Shown here: in pieces, positions 31,783 to 37,965 of the stretch
How positions within the stretch are numbered: the first letter of the stretch is position 1
How the letters are laid out: each line of letters opens with the position of its first letter
Source of the DNA: Clostridia bacterium
GTDB taxonomy: Bacteria; Bacillota; Clostridia; Oscillospirales; Acutalibacteraceae
Length of the DNA: 37,965 nucleotides
Assembly: GCA_017453685.1 (NCBI GenBank)
Contig: JAFTEL010000054.1
Span: forward strand, 1 to 37,965
Direction: 5' to 3'
Notes under the pieces: generated by a model
What the model was told of the DNA's origin: nothing
Seen by the model: only the letters and a program-made list of their open reading frames with translations
The model's database searches: none
Made by a program: the position numbers and the translations under genes

Positions 31783-32439
31783 TCACGCGTCGGGGTTGCG
31801 GGTGCGGTTGCGGTCGCTGACGACCAGACCGAGCGCGGTGGCGTGGATGGCAAGCTCCAGCCTACTTTCAAAGCCCGTTTTGGTGAGCAGGTTCTGAATA
31901 TGCCGCCGCACGGTGTTGACGGAAATGAACAGGTGCTCGGCGATCTCTTCGTTGGTGCTGCCGGCGGTCAGCTCGCGCAGCACGTCAAGCTCCCGCTGGG
32001 TGAGCTGCGAGCGCGTGACCTGCCCGAAGGGCACGTCCGCCCCGTGGAGCGGGTAGACCCGTTCGCCCGCCATGGTCCTGTCCATGACCGAAAGCAGCGG
32101 CTCGTCGCTGTATTCCTTGTACCAGAAGCTTTCGACTCCGGCGTCGCGCGCTTTCTGTTCCCAGCGCTCCTCCGCCATGGAGGTGACAAGAATGATCTTG
32201 ATCTCGGGGTGGTTTTGCTTGAGGCGCTGCGCAACGGTCAGCCCGTCGAGCCCGCGGCGCATCATGATATCGAGCAGCACAAGGTCGATCCTTTCACGTT
32301 CGCACAGCGGCAGGATATCCTCGGCGGCGGAAAGCGAAGCGACCAGCTCATACTGCACCGAAGCGGCGATGTGGAACTCAAAAAAACTGCGGGCCACGTT
32401 CTGATCGTCCGCGACCGCAACACGAACCTTCCGCGCCAA
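31783..32439 (-). CDS. NarL/LuxR-family response regulator
   Basis: 218 residues. The receiver domain (about 1-125) has VAVADDQN at the start, the phospho-acceptor Asp in LVLLDIMMRR (about 55-64) and an LVTSM Ser/Thr switch. The LuxR-type helix-turn-helix (about 150-215) has LTQRELDVLRELTAGSTNEEIAEHLFISVNTVRRHIQNLL (read as LTQRELDVLRELTAG, STNEEIAEHLF and ISVNTVRRHIQNLL). The start is a TTG at 32439 with GAGGTGA at good spacing. Extension to the ATG at 32478 would read through the ribosome site. The histidine kinase is upstream in the same direction with 182 bases between. Confidence 0.87.
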   Translation of the reverse strand: MARKVRVAVADDQNVARSFFEFHIAASVQYELVASLSAAEDILPLCERERIDLVLLDIMMRRGLDGLTVAQRLKQNHPEIKIILVTSMAEERWEQKARDAGVESFWYKEYSDEPLLSVMDRTMAGERVYPLHGADVPFGQVTRSQLTQRELDVLRELTAGSTNEEIAEHLFISVNTVRRHIQNLLTKTGFESRLELAIHATALGLVVSDRNRTRNPDA

Positions 32440-32580
32440 GCTGCTCACCTCGTTTCTCAATAAGCAATATGGTACCAAATATAGTATAAAAGAAAGGCGT
32501 CAAAAGCACAATCACCGATTCAGACCATATTCAGGCAGAAATCGGTGAAAAGGCGTTTCTATTTGTTTTGGGGATCACAG

Positions 32581-32601
32581 GGAACGCCCCCTCGGCGTTC
32601 C
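32581..32601. terminator. Short perfect stem-loop after the histidine kinase gene
   Basis: GGAACGCC (32581-32588) and GGCGTTCC (32594-32601) pair fully, but no U run follows. It could attenuate reading into the regulator gene. A weak promoter (TTGTGC, 17 bases, TATACT on the minus strand near 32510-32480) precedes the regulator. Confidence 0.4.
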
Positions 32602-32621
32602 GAAGTGCCAAGATTTCAGTG

Positions 32622-33908
32622 TTAAGAGTGATGAGCTGCCTCCGGCAGCGTAACGGTGACGCAGAACGCCGGAGCGGCGCTCACCCGCATACTGCCGCCT
32701 GCCGCCTCGATCAACTGCCGCAGCGTGCGCAGGCCGCCGCGCTCCGCGACCGGCTCTCCGGCAGCGGAACCGCTCGTGAGCGAAACCGTGACGCTCGCGG
32801 GCGACGGCGCGGCCGTGACCGTCAGCCGATCCCCGTCGCTGTGCTTGGCGGTATTGGCGGCACATTCCCCGACAGCCTGCGCCAGCAGCGCGCGCACGGC
32901 GGCGTCCTGCGGAAATTCACCGTGCAGCGTCACCTGCACGCCGATGGCTGCCGCCCGACGCACGGCGGCCTTGATCGGATCGTCGGCGGTCGGCTGCGCC
33001 TCTTCGCTCAGGAAGAAGCGGTTGGTGTACCGCAGCGCCTGCAGCAGCCGCGCCTCGTCGGTTTTTTCGGGATGATCGAAATAATATTTCTGCGCCAGCA
33101 GCGTCTGGCCGAGCTCATCATGCACCAGAATCTGCGCGTTCAGATTTTCCTTTTTCTGCACCAGCTCCGTGAGCTGCCTGCTGTGCTGCCGCATACGCGC
33201 CTGAACGCTCAGCAGCCTGGCGTTGAGTGCCTCCAGCTCCTGCGTCACGCGGTACTGCTCTGTCACGTCGTAACAGCAAAGCTGCGTGTAAGGCTTGCCG
33301 TCGATTTCGAGCGTTTCGCGAGTGAACAGCAGCGTGTTCTCGCCGCAGGGGGCGAGAATCTTATCCGCCTCCTGCTGCGTTCCGATCGCGCAGAGCGTTT
33401 GCCAGAGCAGCAGGCTGCTGTCCGGGCTGCGCCCCGTGAGCTGCCGAGACCATTCCTGCATTTGCAGGTTGGAGAGCACCACCGTGCCGTCCTCCCGGCT
33501 GAAGCTGATACCCACCGGCAGAAAGTCCACGGCTTCCTTGATCGCGTCCGGCAGCAGCACCCGCCGCCCGTAAGCCCGCACCGAAAGCAGGCCGGCCGCC
33601 GTAGGCACGAACAGTATAAGCGTCACCGCCGTCACTACCGCCCACGGCAGCGCATAAACGAAGGTGACCATGCTCGGGTAGGCACGCGGCATATCCAGAT
33701 AAGGCGTTCGGAACGTTCCGTCCAGCAGCAGGCTCATCCAGACGACGCCGACGAGCGGCTGACTGACGCAGAACGCGCGGAACCCAAGGCTCCGACTCGA
33801 CCGAAACACCGAGGCCAGAAGGAAAAGCTGCAAAAAGAGCATTCCCAGCCCCAGCAGCCGGATCGCGTGCCCGAGCGGCAGAGAAACGATCACACCAAAC
33901 GGCGTCAT
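32622..33908 (-). CDS. NarX-type sensor histidine kinase
   Basis: 428 residues. Three or so N-terminal membrane helices (about 12-35, 50-65 and 80-105) are followed by a PAS-like region (DFLPVGISFSREDGTVVLSN, about 128-147). A coiled coil and HisKA_3 dimerisation helix contain the phospho-His in ILVHDELGQTLL (about 262-273). The HATPase_c domain has the N-box ECAANTAKHSDGDRL, and GGLRTLRQLIEAAGG corresponds to the G-box. It pairs with the NarL-type regulator at 31783. The ATG at 33908 overlaps the upstream stop (ATGA), so it is translated with the multi-TM gene. Confidence 0.85.
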   Translation of the reverse strand: MTPFGVIVSLPLGHAIRLLGLGMLFLQLFLLASVFRSSRSLGFRAFCVSQPLVGVVWMSLLLDGTFRTPYLDMPRAYPSMVTFVYALPWAVVTAVTLILFVPTAAGLLSVRAYGRRVLLPDAIKEAVDFLPVGISFSREDGTVVLSNLQMQEWSRQLTGRSPDSSLLLWQTLCAIGTQQEADKILAPCGENTLLFTRETLEIDGKPYTQLCCYDVTEQYRVTQELEALNARLLSVQARMRQHSRQLTELVQKKENLNAQILVHDELGQTLLAQKYYFDHPEKTDEARLLQALRYTNRFFLSEEAQPTADDPIKAAVRRAAAIGVQVTLHGEFPQDAAVRALLAQAVGECAANTAKHSDGDRLTVTAAPSPASVTVSLTSGSAAGEPVAERGGLRTLRQLIEAAGGSMRVSAAPAFCVTVTLPEAAHHS

Positions 33909-35605
33909 GTGCGCTCACCTCCCGCCAAAACGGTAAAATAGCAAAGCCCCTCGCTTTGCTGAACGCTGACCGGCAGGGGCGTTTGCGGCAGCGGGGGCGG
34001 CGCGGCGCAGTCCGCCACCAACCGCAATCCGCCGTCATTCAGGGCAGTATGGATACGCCCGGCAAAGGGTATCACCGTTTCACAAATGATCTCAAACGAT
34101 TCATATAACAAAAATGCGTTCTGATTCGCCGCTGCTTTTTTCCGCAGGTCGGCCACGCTGACGAGCAGCCCTGCATAGGCAAAGTACTTGGCGGATTCTT
34201 CCATGGCGGCCGTCAGCGCCTCGGCTGCCGCGCCCTTGTGTTCTTCCTGAAGCAGCAACAGGTTCGTGCCGCGCTTGATGAAGGCGTTGCGCACGGCGAC
34301 CTGCGCCATGATCGCACGGAACGAAGGCTGCCCCGGCTCGGCAAGGTCGAGCAGGTCGGATATCTCGCGCTGCTTCGGGTAAAGCGTTGCGGCGATCTGC
34401 GCGTAAAGCTGTGTGCGGTAACGGGTGCGCTCCGTCTGTTCCTTCAAATCGTTTTCAGCGCGGATGAGTGTGTTTTCCTCCGCAAGCAGCTCGTTGGCGT
34501 CCTCTAATTTTTCGTTCATCCGGTGCAGGGCGCTCTCATCCTCAACGTAGAACACGCAGCCCGCCTGCAGCGCGCGGCCGCATAGCTTGTTGTCCTCATC
34601 GAGCGCAACGGGGGCTTTGAGCGCGCGCTGCATCTGCCGTTCATCCGCCGAAACACAACGCGCCGTTTGAAACCGCGTAACGAACTCGCGGTCGGTGATC
34701 CGCGCGGGCAGCTGCAAAGACGAGAAAAACCCGACGTAGTTTTCATTATAAGGGATCAGCCGGCTGCGGATGCACGTTTCCATCACGCCCACGATGCCGA
34801 ACACGGCAATTTCCGGGAAGAGAAACGGGAGCGGAACATCGTTGCGGTAGATGCGCACGATGGCCTCGGTCGCAAACAAAACCGAGGAGGTTAACCCAAT
34901 GCCCAGGGAGAGCACGGCAGAGTGTTTGCCCGCCTGATGAACCGTCGCCTTCAGCAGCAGCGCAAAGCCGGCGGCAGCCGTAACGACAGCGCAGACGAGA
35001 AACACGTAATAGAGCGCGTGGTAGCGGTAAGTACCCGGGAAGCCGGAGGTCGCGACGTAAACGGTTTCGGAAAACGCCCAATGATGGAGATCGTTCGTTA
35101 AAAAAAGCAGCGAAAAAAGCGCCGCAGGGATCAGAAGCAACTGCGGCGGAACACGCCGCCTGCCTCCTTTGATCTCAAGCCCCAGCATCAGGAACAGCGC
35201 GGGAATGAACGCGAGAGGCACATAGTAGGCGTACCAACTCAGCCGCCCCGCCGTCGGCACATCTTCAAAAATGCGGTATTTTGCCATGCGCAGCGCGATG
35301 AGCAGCAGCATAAAGCACACGCTCGCCGCGATATAACGGCGTGAACGCTGCGGCAGCAGCCGCCGGTTGACCGAGTGGAGCCAGGCGATGAGCAGCGTGA
35401 CGTAGATGGTGTTCGTGAGCAGAAACAGCGCCGTGACGGCAAAGGGAAACCATTTGTAAGCGGCGGCAAAAACTCCCGGATGATCCATCATGTAACGCAG
35501 CAGCAACCGCTCCGTCATGTGCAGCACGCCCGCCAAAAGGATCAGCGCGACCGTCAGCCACAGCGGATCGATGCGGCGCCCGACCGCTTCTGTTTTTCCA
35601 CGCAT
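33905..35605 (-). CDS. Multi-membrane-helix sensor protein lacking a kinase domain
   Basis: 566 residues. Seven to nine helices fill the first 280 residues, e.g. LWLTVALILLAGVLHMTERL, FPFAVTALFLLTNTIYVTLL and YYVFLVCAVVTAAAGFALLL, in the style of 7TM sensor domains. A soluble part follows with a predicted coiled coil (MNEKLEDANELLAEENTLIRAENDLKEQTE, read as MNEKLEDANELLAEE and NTLIRAENDLKEQTE, about 360-390) and an alpha/beta C-terminus. No phospho-His or ATP-binding motif is seen. It is probably the ligand-sensing partner of the next kinase. The ATG at 35605 follows GGGGTGA. Confidence 0.78.
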   Translation of the reverse strand: MRGKTEAVGRRIDPLWLTVALILLAGVLHMTERLLLRYMMDHPGVFAAAYKWFPFAVTALFLLTNTIYVTLLIAWLHSVNRRLLPQRSRRYIAASVCFMLLLIALRMAKYRIFEDVPTAGRLSWYAYYVPLAFIPALFLMLGLEIKGGRRRVPPQLLLIPAALFSLLFLTNDLHHWAFSETVYVATSGFPGTYRYHALYYVFLVCAVVTAAAGFALLLKATVHQAGKHSAVLSLGIGLTSSVLFATEAIVRIYRNDVPLPFLFPEIAVFGIVGVMETCIRSRLIPYNENYVGFFSSLQLPARITDREFVTRFQTARCVSADERQMQRALKAPVALDEDNKLCGRALQAGCVFYVEDESALHRMNEKLEDANELLAEENTLIRAENDLKEQTERTRYRTQLYAQIAATLYPKQREISDLLDLAEPGQPSFRAIMAQVAVRNAFIKRGTNLLLLQEEHKGAAAEALTAAMEESAKYFAYAGLLVSVADLRKKAAANQNAFLLYESFEIICETVIPFAGRIHTALNDGGLRLVADCAAPPPLPQTPLPVSVQQSEGLCYFTVLAGGERT

Positions 35606-35637
35606 GATCGCTTCACCCCGTTTCTTTTTTCTTGTTC

Positions 35638-35666
35638 AGCATAACATGTTCGCCCGGGTTTCGCAA
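35638..35666 (-). promoter_or_regulatory. Promoter of the sensor-kinase genes
   Basis: On the minus strand TTGCGA (35666-35661), 17 bases and TATGCT (35643-35638). Confidence 0.6.
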
Positions 35667-35773
35667 GTGTTCGCCCTCAATCATCGGCAAAGCGAAAGCA
35701 AAGCAAAATGAGGACACGAAAAAACGGGCGTTTTTTACCGCTCAAAGCCTTCGGTTCGAGTCCCTTCCCCAAC

Positions 35774-35814
35774 AAAAAAACATGGGAGATACCCTTTGGG
35801 TGTCTCCCATGTTT
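35774..35814 (-). terminator. Array terminator, unit 3
   Basis: AAACATGGGAGATACCC (35778-35794) and its partner (35798-35814) form a 17-base stem with one mismatch or wobble; U run on the minus strand. Confidence 0.8.
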
Positions 35815-35953
35815 GGCGCGCTGGAAGGGATCGACATAGAATTGCCCTGCAATTCTATGCGTACTCGGCTCATGCCTCGCACATTTGAGCGAAAAACGCT
35901 TCACTGAAGCGTTTTTTAACGCTCAAAGCCTCCGGTTCGAGTCCCTTCCCAAC

Positions 35954-35994
35954 AAAAACTGAGGACGACACCCTCTTGGGTATCGCCCTCAGTT
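35954..35994 (-). terminator. Array terminator, unit 2
   Basis: Arms 35957-35973 and 35978-35994 pair over 17 bases. The two imperfect positions are G-U only on the minus strand, i.e. the strand of the tRNA. U run at 35958-35954. Confidence 0.85.
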
Positions 35995-36131
35995 GGCGCG
36001 CTGGAAGGGATCGACATAGAATTGCCCTGCAATTCTATGCGTGCTCGGCTCACGCCTCGCACATTTGAGCGAAAAACGCTTCACTGAAGCGTTTTTTAAC
36101 GCTCAAAGCCTTCGGTTCGAGTCCCTTCAGC

Positions 36132-36172
36132 AAAAAATATACGGAGTATACTCAACGAGCATACTCCGTATT
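36132..36172 (-). terminator. Terminator of tRNA-Arg
   Basis: Perfect arms ATACGGAGTAT (36139-36149) and ATACTCCGTAT (36161-36171) with a six-base U run on the minus strand, directly after the CCA end. Confidence 0.9.
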
Positions 36173-36249
36173 TGGCGCGCTGGAAGGGACTCGAACCCCC
36201 GACCTTTTGGTTCGTAGCCAAACACTCTATCCAGCTGAGCTACCAGCGC
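36173..36249 (-). tRNA. tRNA-Arg (ACG)
   Basis: 77 bases including CCA. The acceptor GCGCTGG/CCAGCGC, D-arm GCTCAGCTGGATAGAGT, anticodon loop CTACGAA (anticodon ACG, read as ICG) and T-loop TTCGAGT are present. Its own 3' end is copied in the downstream array. Confidence 0.95.
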
Positions 36250-36275
36250 ATACGCAGTCTTTCAACTGCCCCGCT

Positions 36276-36304
36276 ATCTTATCACAACACAAATGAAAAT
36301 GCAA
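36276..36304 (-). promoter_or_regulatory. Promoter of tRNA-Arg
   Basis: On the minus strand TTGCAT (36304-36299), 17 bases and TAAGAT (36281-36276). The rest of 36305-36418 is A+T-rich with no gene seen. Confidence 0.7.
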
Positions 36305-36418
36305 GCAAAAAATTCAAAAAATCTGAAAAAATTCCAAAACCGCCGAAATCTCTTTTATTTTAGTATTATCAACAAAATGTTGCGCGCATAGATGTGGTGT
36401 TTTATGGAAAAAATGGTA

Positions 36419-36447
36419 TAGACACGACCATGCGCCTGTGTTATAAT
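36419..36447 (+). promoter_or_regulatory. Promoter of pyruvate phosphate dikinase gene
   Basis: TAGACA (36419-36424), 17 bases and TATAAT (36442-36447), leaving a leader of about 85 bases. Confidence 0.7.
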
Positions 36448-36538
36448 GTGTCGTAGCGTGACTGTATGTGTTGGATTATACCCTGCGCAGCGGCGCGTGT
36501 TCAAATTCAGTAATCATTATCATTGGAGGTTGATTCAA

Positions 36539-37965
36539 TTGGCTCACAAATACGTATATCTGTTCTCCGAAGGCAACGCCAACATGCGCGAGCTCCTCGG
36601 CGGCAAGGGCGCGAACCTTGCTGAAATGACCAACATCGGTCTGCCCGTTCCCCAGGGTTTCACCATCTCCACCGAAGCCTGCACCAAGTATTATGAAGAC
36701 GGCAGAAAGATCAACGATGAGATCATGGCTCAGATCGATGAGTACATCGTCAAGATGGAAGAGATCACCGGCAAAAAATTCGGCGACGCCGAAAACCCGC
36801 TGCTCGTTTCCGTGCGTTCCGGCGCCCGCGCTTCCATGCCTGGCATGATGGACACCATCCTCAACCTCGGCCTGAACGAAACGGTCGTTGACGTCATGGC
36901 GAAGAAGTCCAACAACCCCCGCTGGGCGTGGGACTGCTATCGCAGATTCATCCAGATGTATTCCGACGTCGTGATGGAAGTCGGCAAGAAATACTTTGAA
37001 CAGCTCATCGACGCGATGAAGGAAGCCAAGGGCGTCAAGTACGACACCGAGCTTACCGCGGACGATCTGCACGAGCTCGCCGATCAGTTCAAGGGCGAGT
37101 ATAAGAAGCAGCTCGGCAAGGATTTCCCCGACGACCCGAAGGAACAGCTCTTCGAGGCGATCAAGGCCGTTTTCCGTTCCTGGGACAACCCCAGAGCGAA
37201 CGTCTACCGTATGGACCACGACATCCCGTATTCCTGGGGCACCGCGGTCAACGTTCAGATGATGGCGTTCGGCAACATGGGCGATACATCCGGCACCGGC
37301 GTTGCCTTCACGCGTAACCCCGCCACCGGCGAGAAGGGACTCATGGGCGAGTTCCTCGTCAACGCGCAGGGTGAAGACGTCGTCGCGGGTATCCGTACCC
37401 CGATGCCCATCGCTCAGATGGCGGAAGTTTTCCCCGAAGTCTTCAAGCAGTTCAACGAGGTCTGCTCGATCCTCGAGAACCACTACCACGATATGCAGGA
37501 TATGGAGTTCACGATCGAAGACCGCAAGCTCTATATGCTCCAGACCAGAAACGGCAAGCGCACCGCCGCCGCCGCTATAAAGATCGCCTGCGACCTGATC
37601 GACGAGGGTCAGATCACCGAAGAAGAAGCCGTTATGCAGATCGACGCCAAGAGCTTGGATATGCTGCTGCACCCGACCTTCGACGTCGAGGACCTGAAGG
37701 CCGCCGATAAGGCCAACGTCATCGGCAAGGGAATCGCCGCTTCGCCCGGCGCCGCCACCGGTACGATCGTCTTCACCGCCGAGGACGCCGTCGAGCACGG
37801 CAAGGCCGGCGAGAAGGTCATCCTCGTCCGCCTCGAGACCTCCCCCGAGGACATCGAAGGCATGAAGTACTCCCAGGGCATCCTGACCGTCCGCGGAGGC
37901 CAGACCTCCCACGCGGCGGTCGTCGCCCGCGGAATGGGCACCTGCTGCGTTTCCGGCTGCGGCGA
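36539..37965 (+). CDS. ppdK: Pyruvate, phosphate dikinase (N-terminal half; runs off the window)
   Basis: 475 residues of a protein normally near 875. The N-terminal ATP-grasp/nucleotide-binding domain has YLFSEGNANMRELLGGKGANLAEM (read as YLFSEGNANMRE and LLGGKGANLAEM), VSVRSGARASMPGMMDTILNLGLN (read as VSVRSGARASMPG and MMDTILNLGLN) and FTRNPATGEKG. The phosphohistidine domain ends the window with GGQTSHAAVVARGMG; its His carries phosphate and the preceding Thr is the residue regulated in plants and some bacteria. The enzyme interconverts pyruvate+ATP+Pi and PEP+AMP+PPi, common in glycolysis of gut anaerobes. The start is a TTG at 36539 with GGAGG at 36524-36528. Confidence 0.95.
   Translation, partial: MAHKYVYLFSEGNANMRELLGGKGANLAEMTNIGLPVPQGFTISTEACTKYYEDGRKINDEIMAQIDEYIVKMEEITGKKFGDAENPLLVSVRSGARASMPGMMDTILNLGLNETVVDVMAKKSNNPRWAWDCYRRFIQMYSDVVMEVGKKYFEQLIDAMKEAKGVKYDTELTADDLHELADQFKGEYKKQLGKDFPDDPKEQLFEAIKAVFRSWDNPRANVYRMDHDIPYSWGTAVNVQMMAFGNMGDTSGTGVAFTRNPATGEKGLMGEFLVNAQGEDVVAGIRTPMPIAQMAEVFPEVFKQFNEVCSILENHYHDMQDMEFTIEDRKLYMLQTRNGKRTAAAAIKIACDLIDEGQITEEEAVMQIDAKSLDMLLHPTFDVEDLKAADKANVIGKGIAASPGAATGTIVFTAEDAVEHGKAGEKVILVRLETSPEDIEGMKYSQGILTVRGGQTSHAAVVARGMGTCCVSGCG

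Larger units (their letters stand above)
35720..36172 (-). repeat. Tandem tRNA-Arg tail array (about 180-bp units)
   Basis: Two full units and a truncated one follow tRNA-Arg. Each holds, in tRNA order: a terminator with its own stem; an inverted T-arm piece GAAGGGACTCGAACCG (forward 36113-36128, 35933-35948, 35752-35767); a core with TTTGAGCG/CGCTCAAA around AAAAACGCTTC/GAAGCGTTTTT; the hairpin CATAGAATTG/CAATTCTATG; and a copy of the tRNA 3' end, ATCCCTTCC then AGCGCGCCA (forward 35994-36012, 35814-35832). Repeat period is 180 and 179 bases. The third unit breaks off near 35730. No protein-coding capacity or recombinase is present. Confidence 0.85.

Noticed and set aside
35814-36012. Extra tRNA-Arg genes in the array
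   Set aside because: Only the last ~19 bases and part of the T-arm are present; no D-arm or anticodon arm.
35720-36172. CRISPR array
   Set aside because: The period is about 180 bases with long conserved units and internal palindromes; there are no short repeats with unique spacers and no cas genes.
35632-36363. Small protein-coding frames across the array and tRNA-Arg
   Set aside because: They follow repeat and tRNA sequence, have no ribosome sites and break at unit boundaries.
36476-37912. 478-codon minus-strand frame
   Set aside because: Antisense of pyruvate phosphate dikinase, whose catalytic motifs are plain on the plus strand.

Overview
The window looks like a chromosome segment of a low-redundancy, G+C-rich Clostridia-type Firmicute, most likely a gut anaerobe of the Oscillospiraceae/Ruminococcaceae kind. 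This is inferred from: paired DnaD and DnaC-type helicase-loading genes; a YhaM-type exonuclease; pyruvate phosphate dikinase; two Fe-S/FMN/FAD enoate-reductase flavoenzymes; DUF4428, TPM and DUF559 proteins; strong GGAGG ribosome sites; frequent TTG/GTG starts; and clear TTGACA/TATAAT-type promoters. No rRNA, CRISPR array, transposase, integrase or plasmid origin was seen.

Layout. 1-183: unidentified open tail. 265-2325 (+): BaiCD/BaiH-like flavoenzyme with its own promoter and terminator. 2444-5415 (+): yhaM - DUF2804 - prmA operon, closed by a bidirectional terminator. 7897-5475 (-): PHP phosphoesterase - unknown - GH16-like protein. 15277-8057 (-): long overlapping run dnaD-like, dnaC-like, PTS-IIC-like, tex, MATE, sugar transferase. 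15456-16801 (+): EEP-family hydrolase and PPOX-family flavoprotein, divergent from dnaD. 16974-18464 (+): radical SAM protein with more A+T-rich codons. 18728-18894 (+): tRNA(CAT) and tRNA-Trp, then a palindromic cassette that repeats the 3' end of tRNA-Trp. 19348-19761 (+): second PPOX protein. 20749-19835 (-): aldo/keto reductase, divergent from a second enoate-reductase-like enzyme and a MATE transporter (20907-24310, +). 27237-24368 (-): zinc-ribbon membrane protein - TPM protein - unknown. 27745-27323 (-) and 27844-28041 (+): a SLOG-like protein and a ribbon-helix-helix regulator sharing one operator. 29642-28166 (-): DUF559 and DUF4428 genes amid palindromic miniature repeats. 31676-29877 (-): exported Cys-rich protein. 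35605-31783 (-): multi-TM sensor, histidine kinase, NarL-type regulator. 35720-36249: tRNA-Arg with a tandem array of about 180-bp units built from its own 3' end. 36539-end (+): pyruvate phosphate dikinase, cut by the window edge.

The most unusual signal is the tRNA-tail cassette. At tRNA-Trp (+) and tRNA-Arg (-) the same order occurs: tRNA 3' end, intrinsic terminator, inverted copy of the T-arm 3' strand, hairpin-rich core, direct copy of the tRNA 3' end, another terminator. The two loci share little sequence, and terminators in different units have different stems that still pair. The T-arm copies make each cassette a large palindrome bounded by tRNA sequence. I know of no described element with this layout. 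A second accessory signal is the DUF559 nuclease-like gene flanked by two oppositely oriented miniature inverted-repeat elements, one of which supplies its stop codon.
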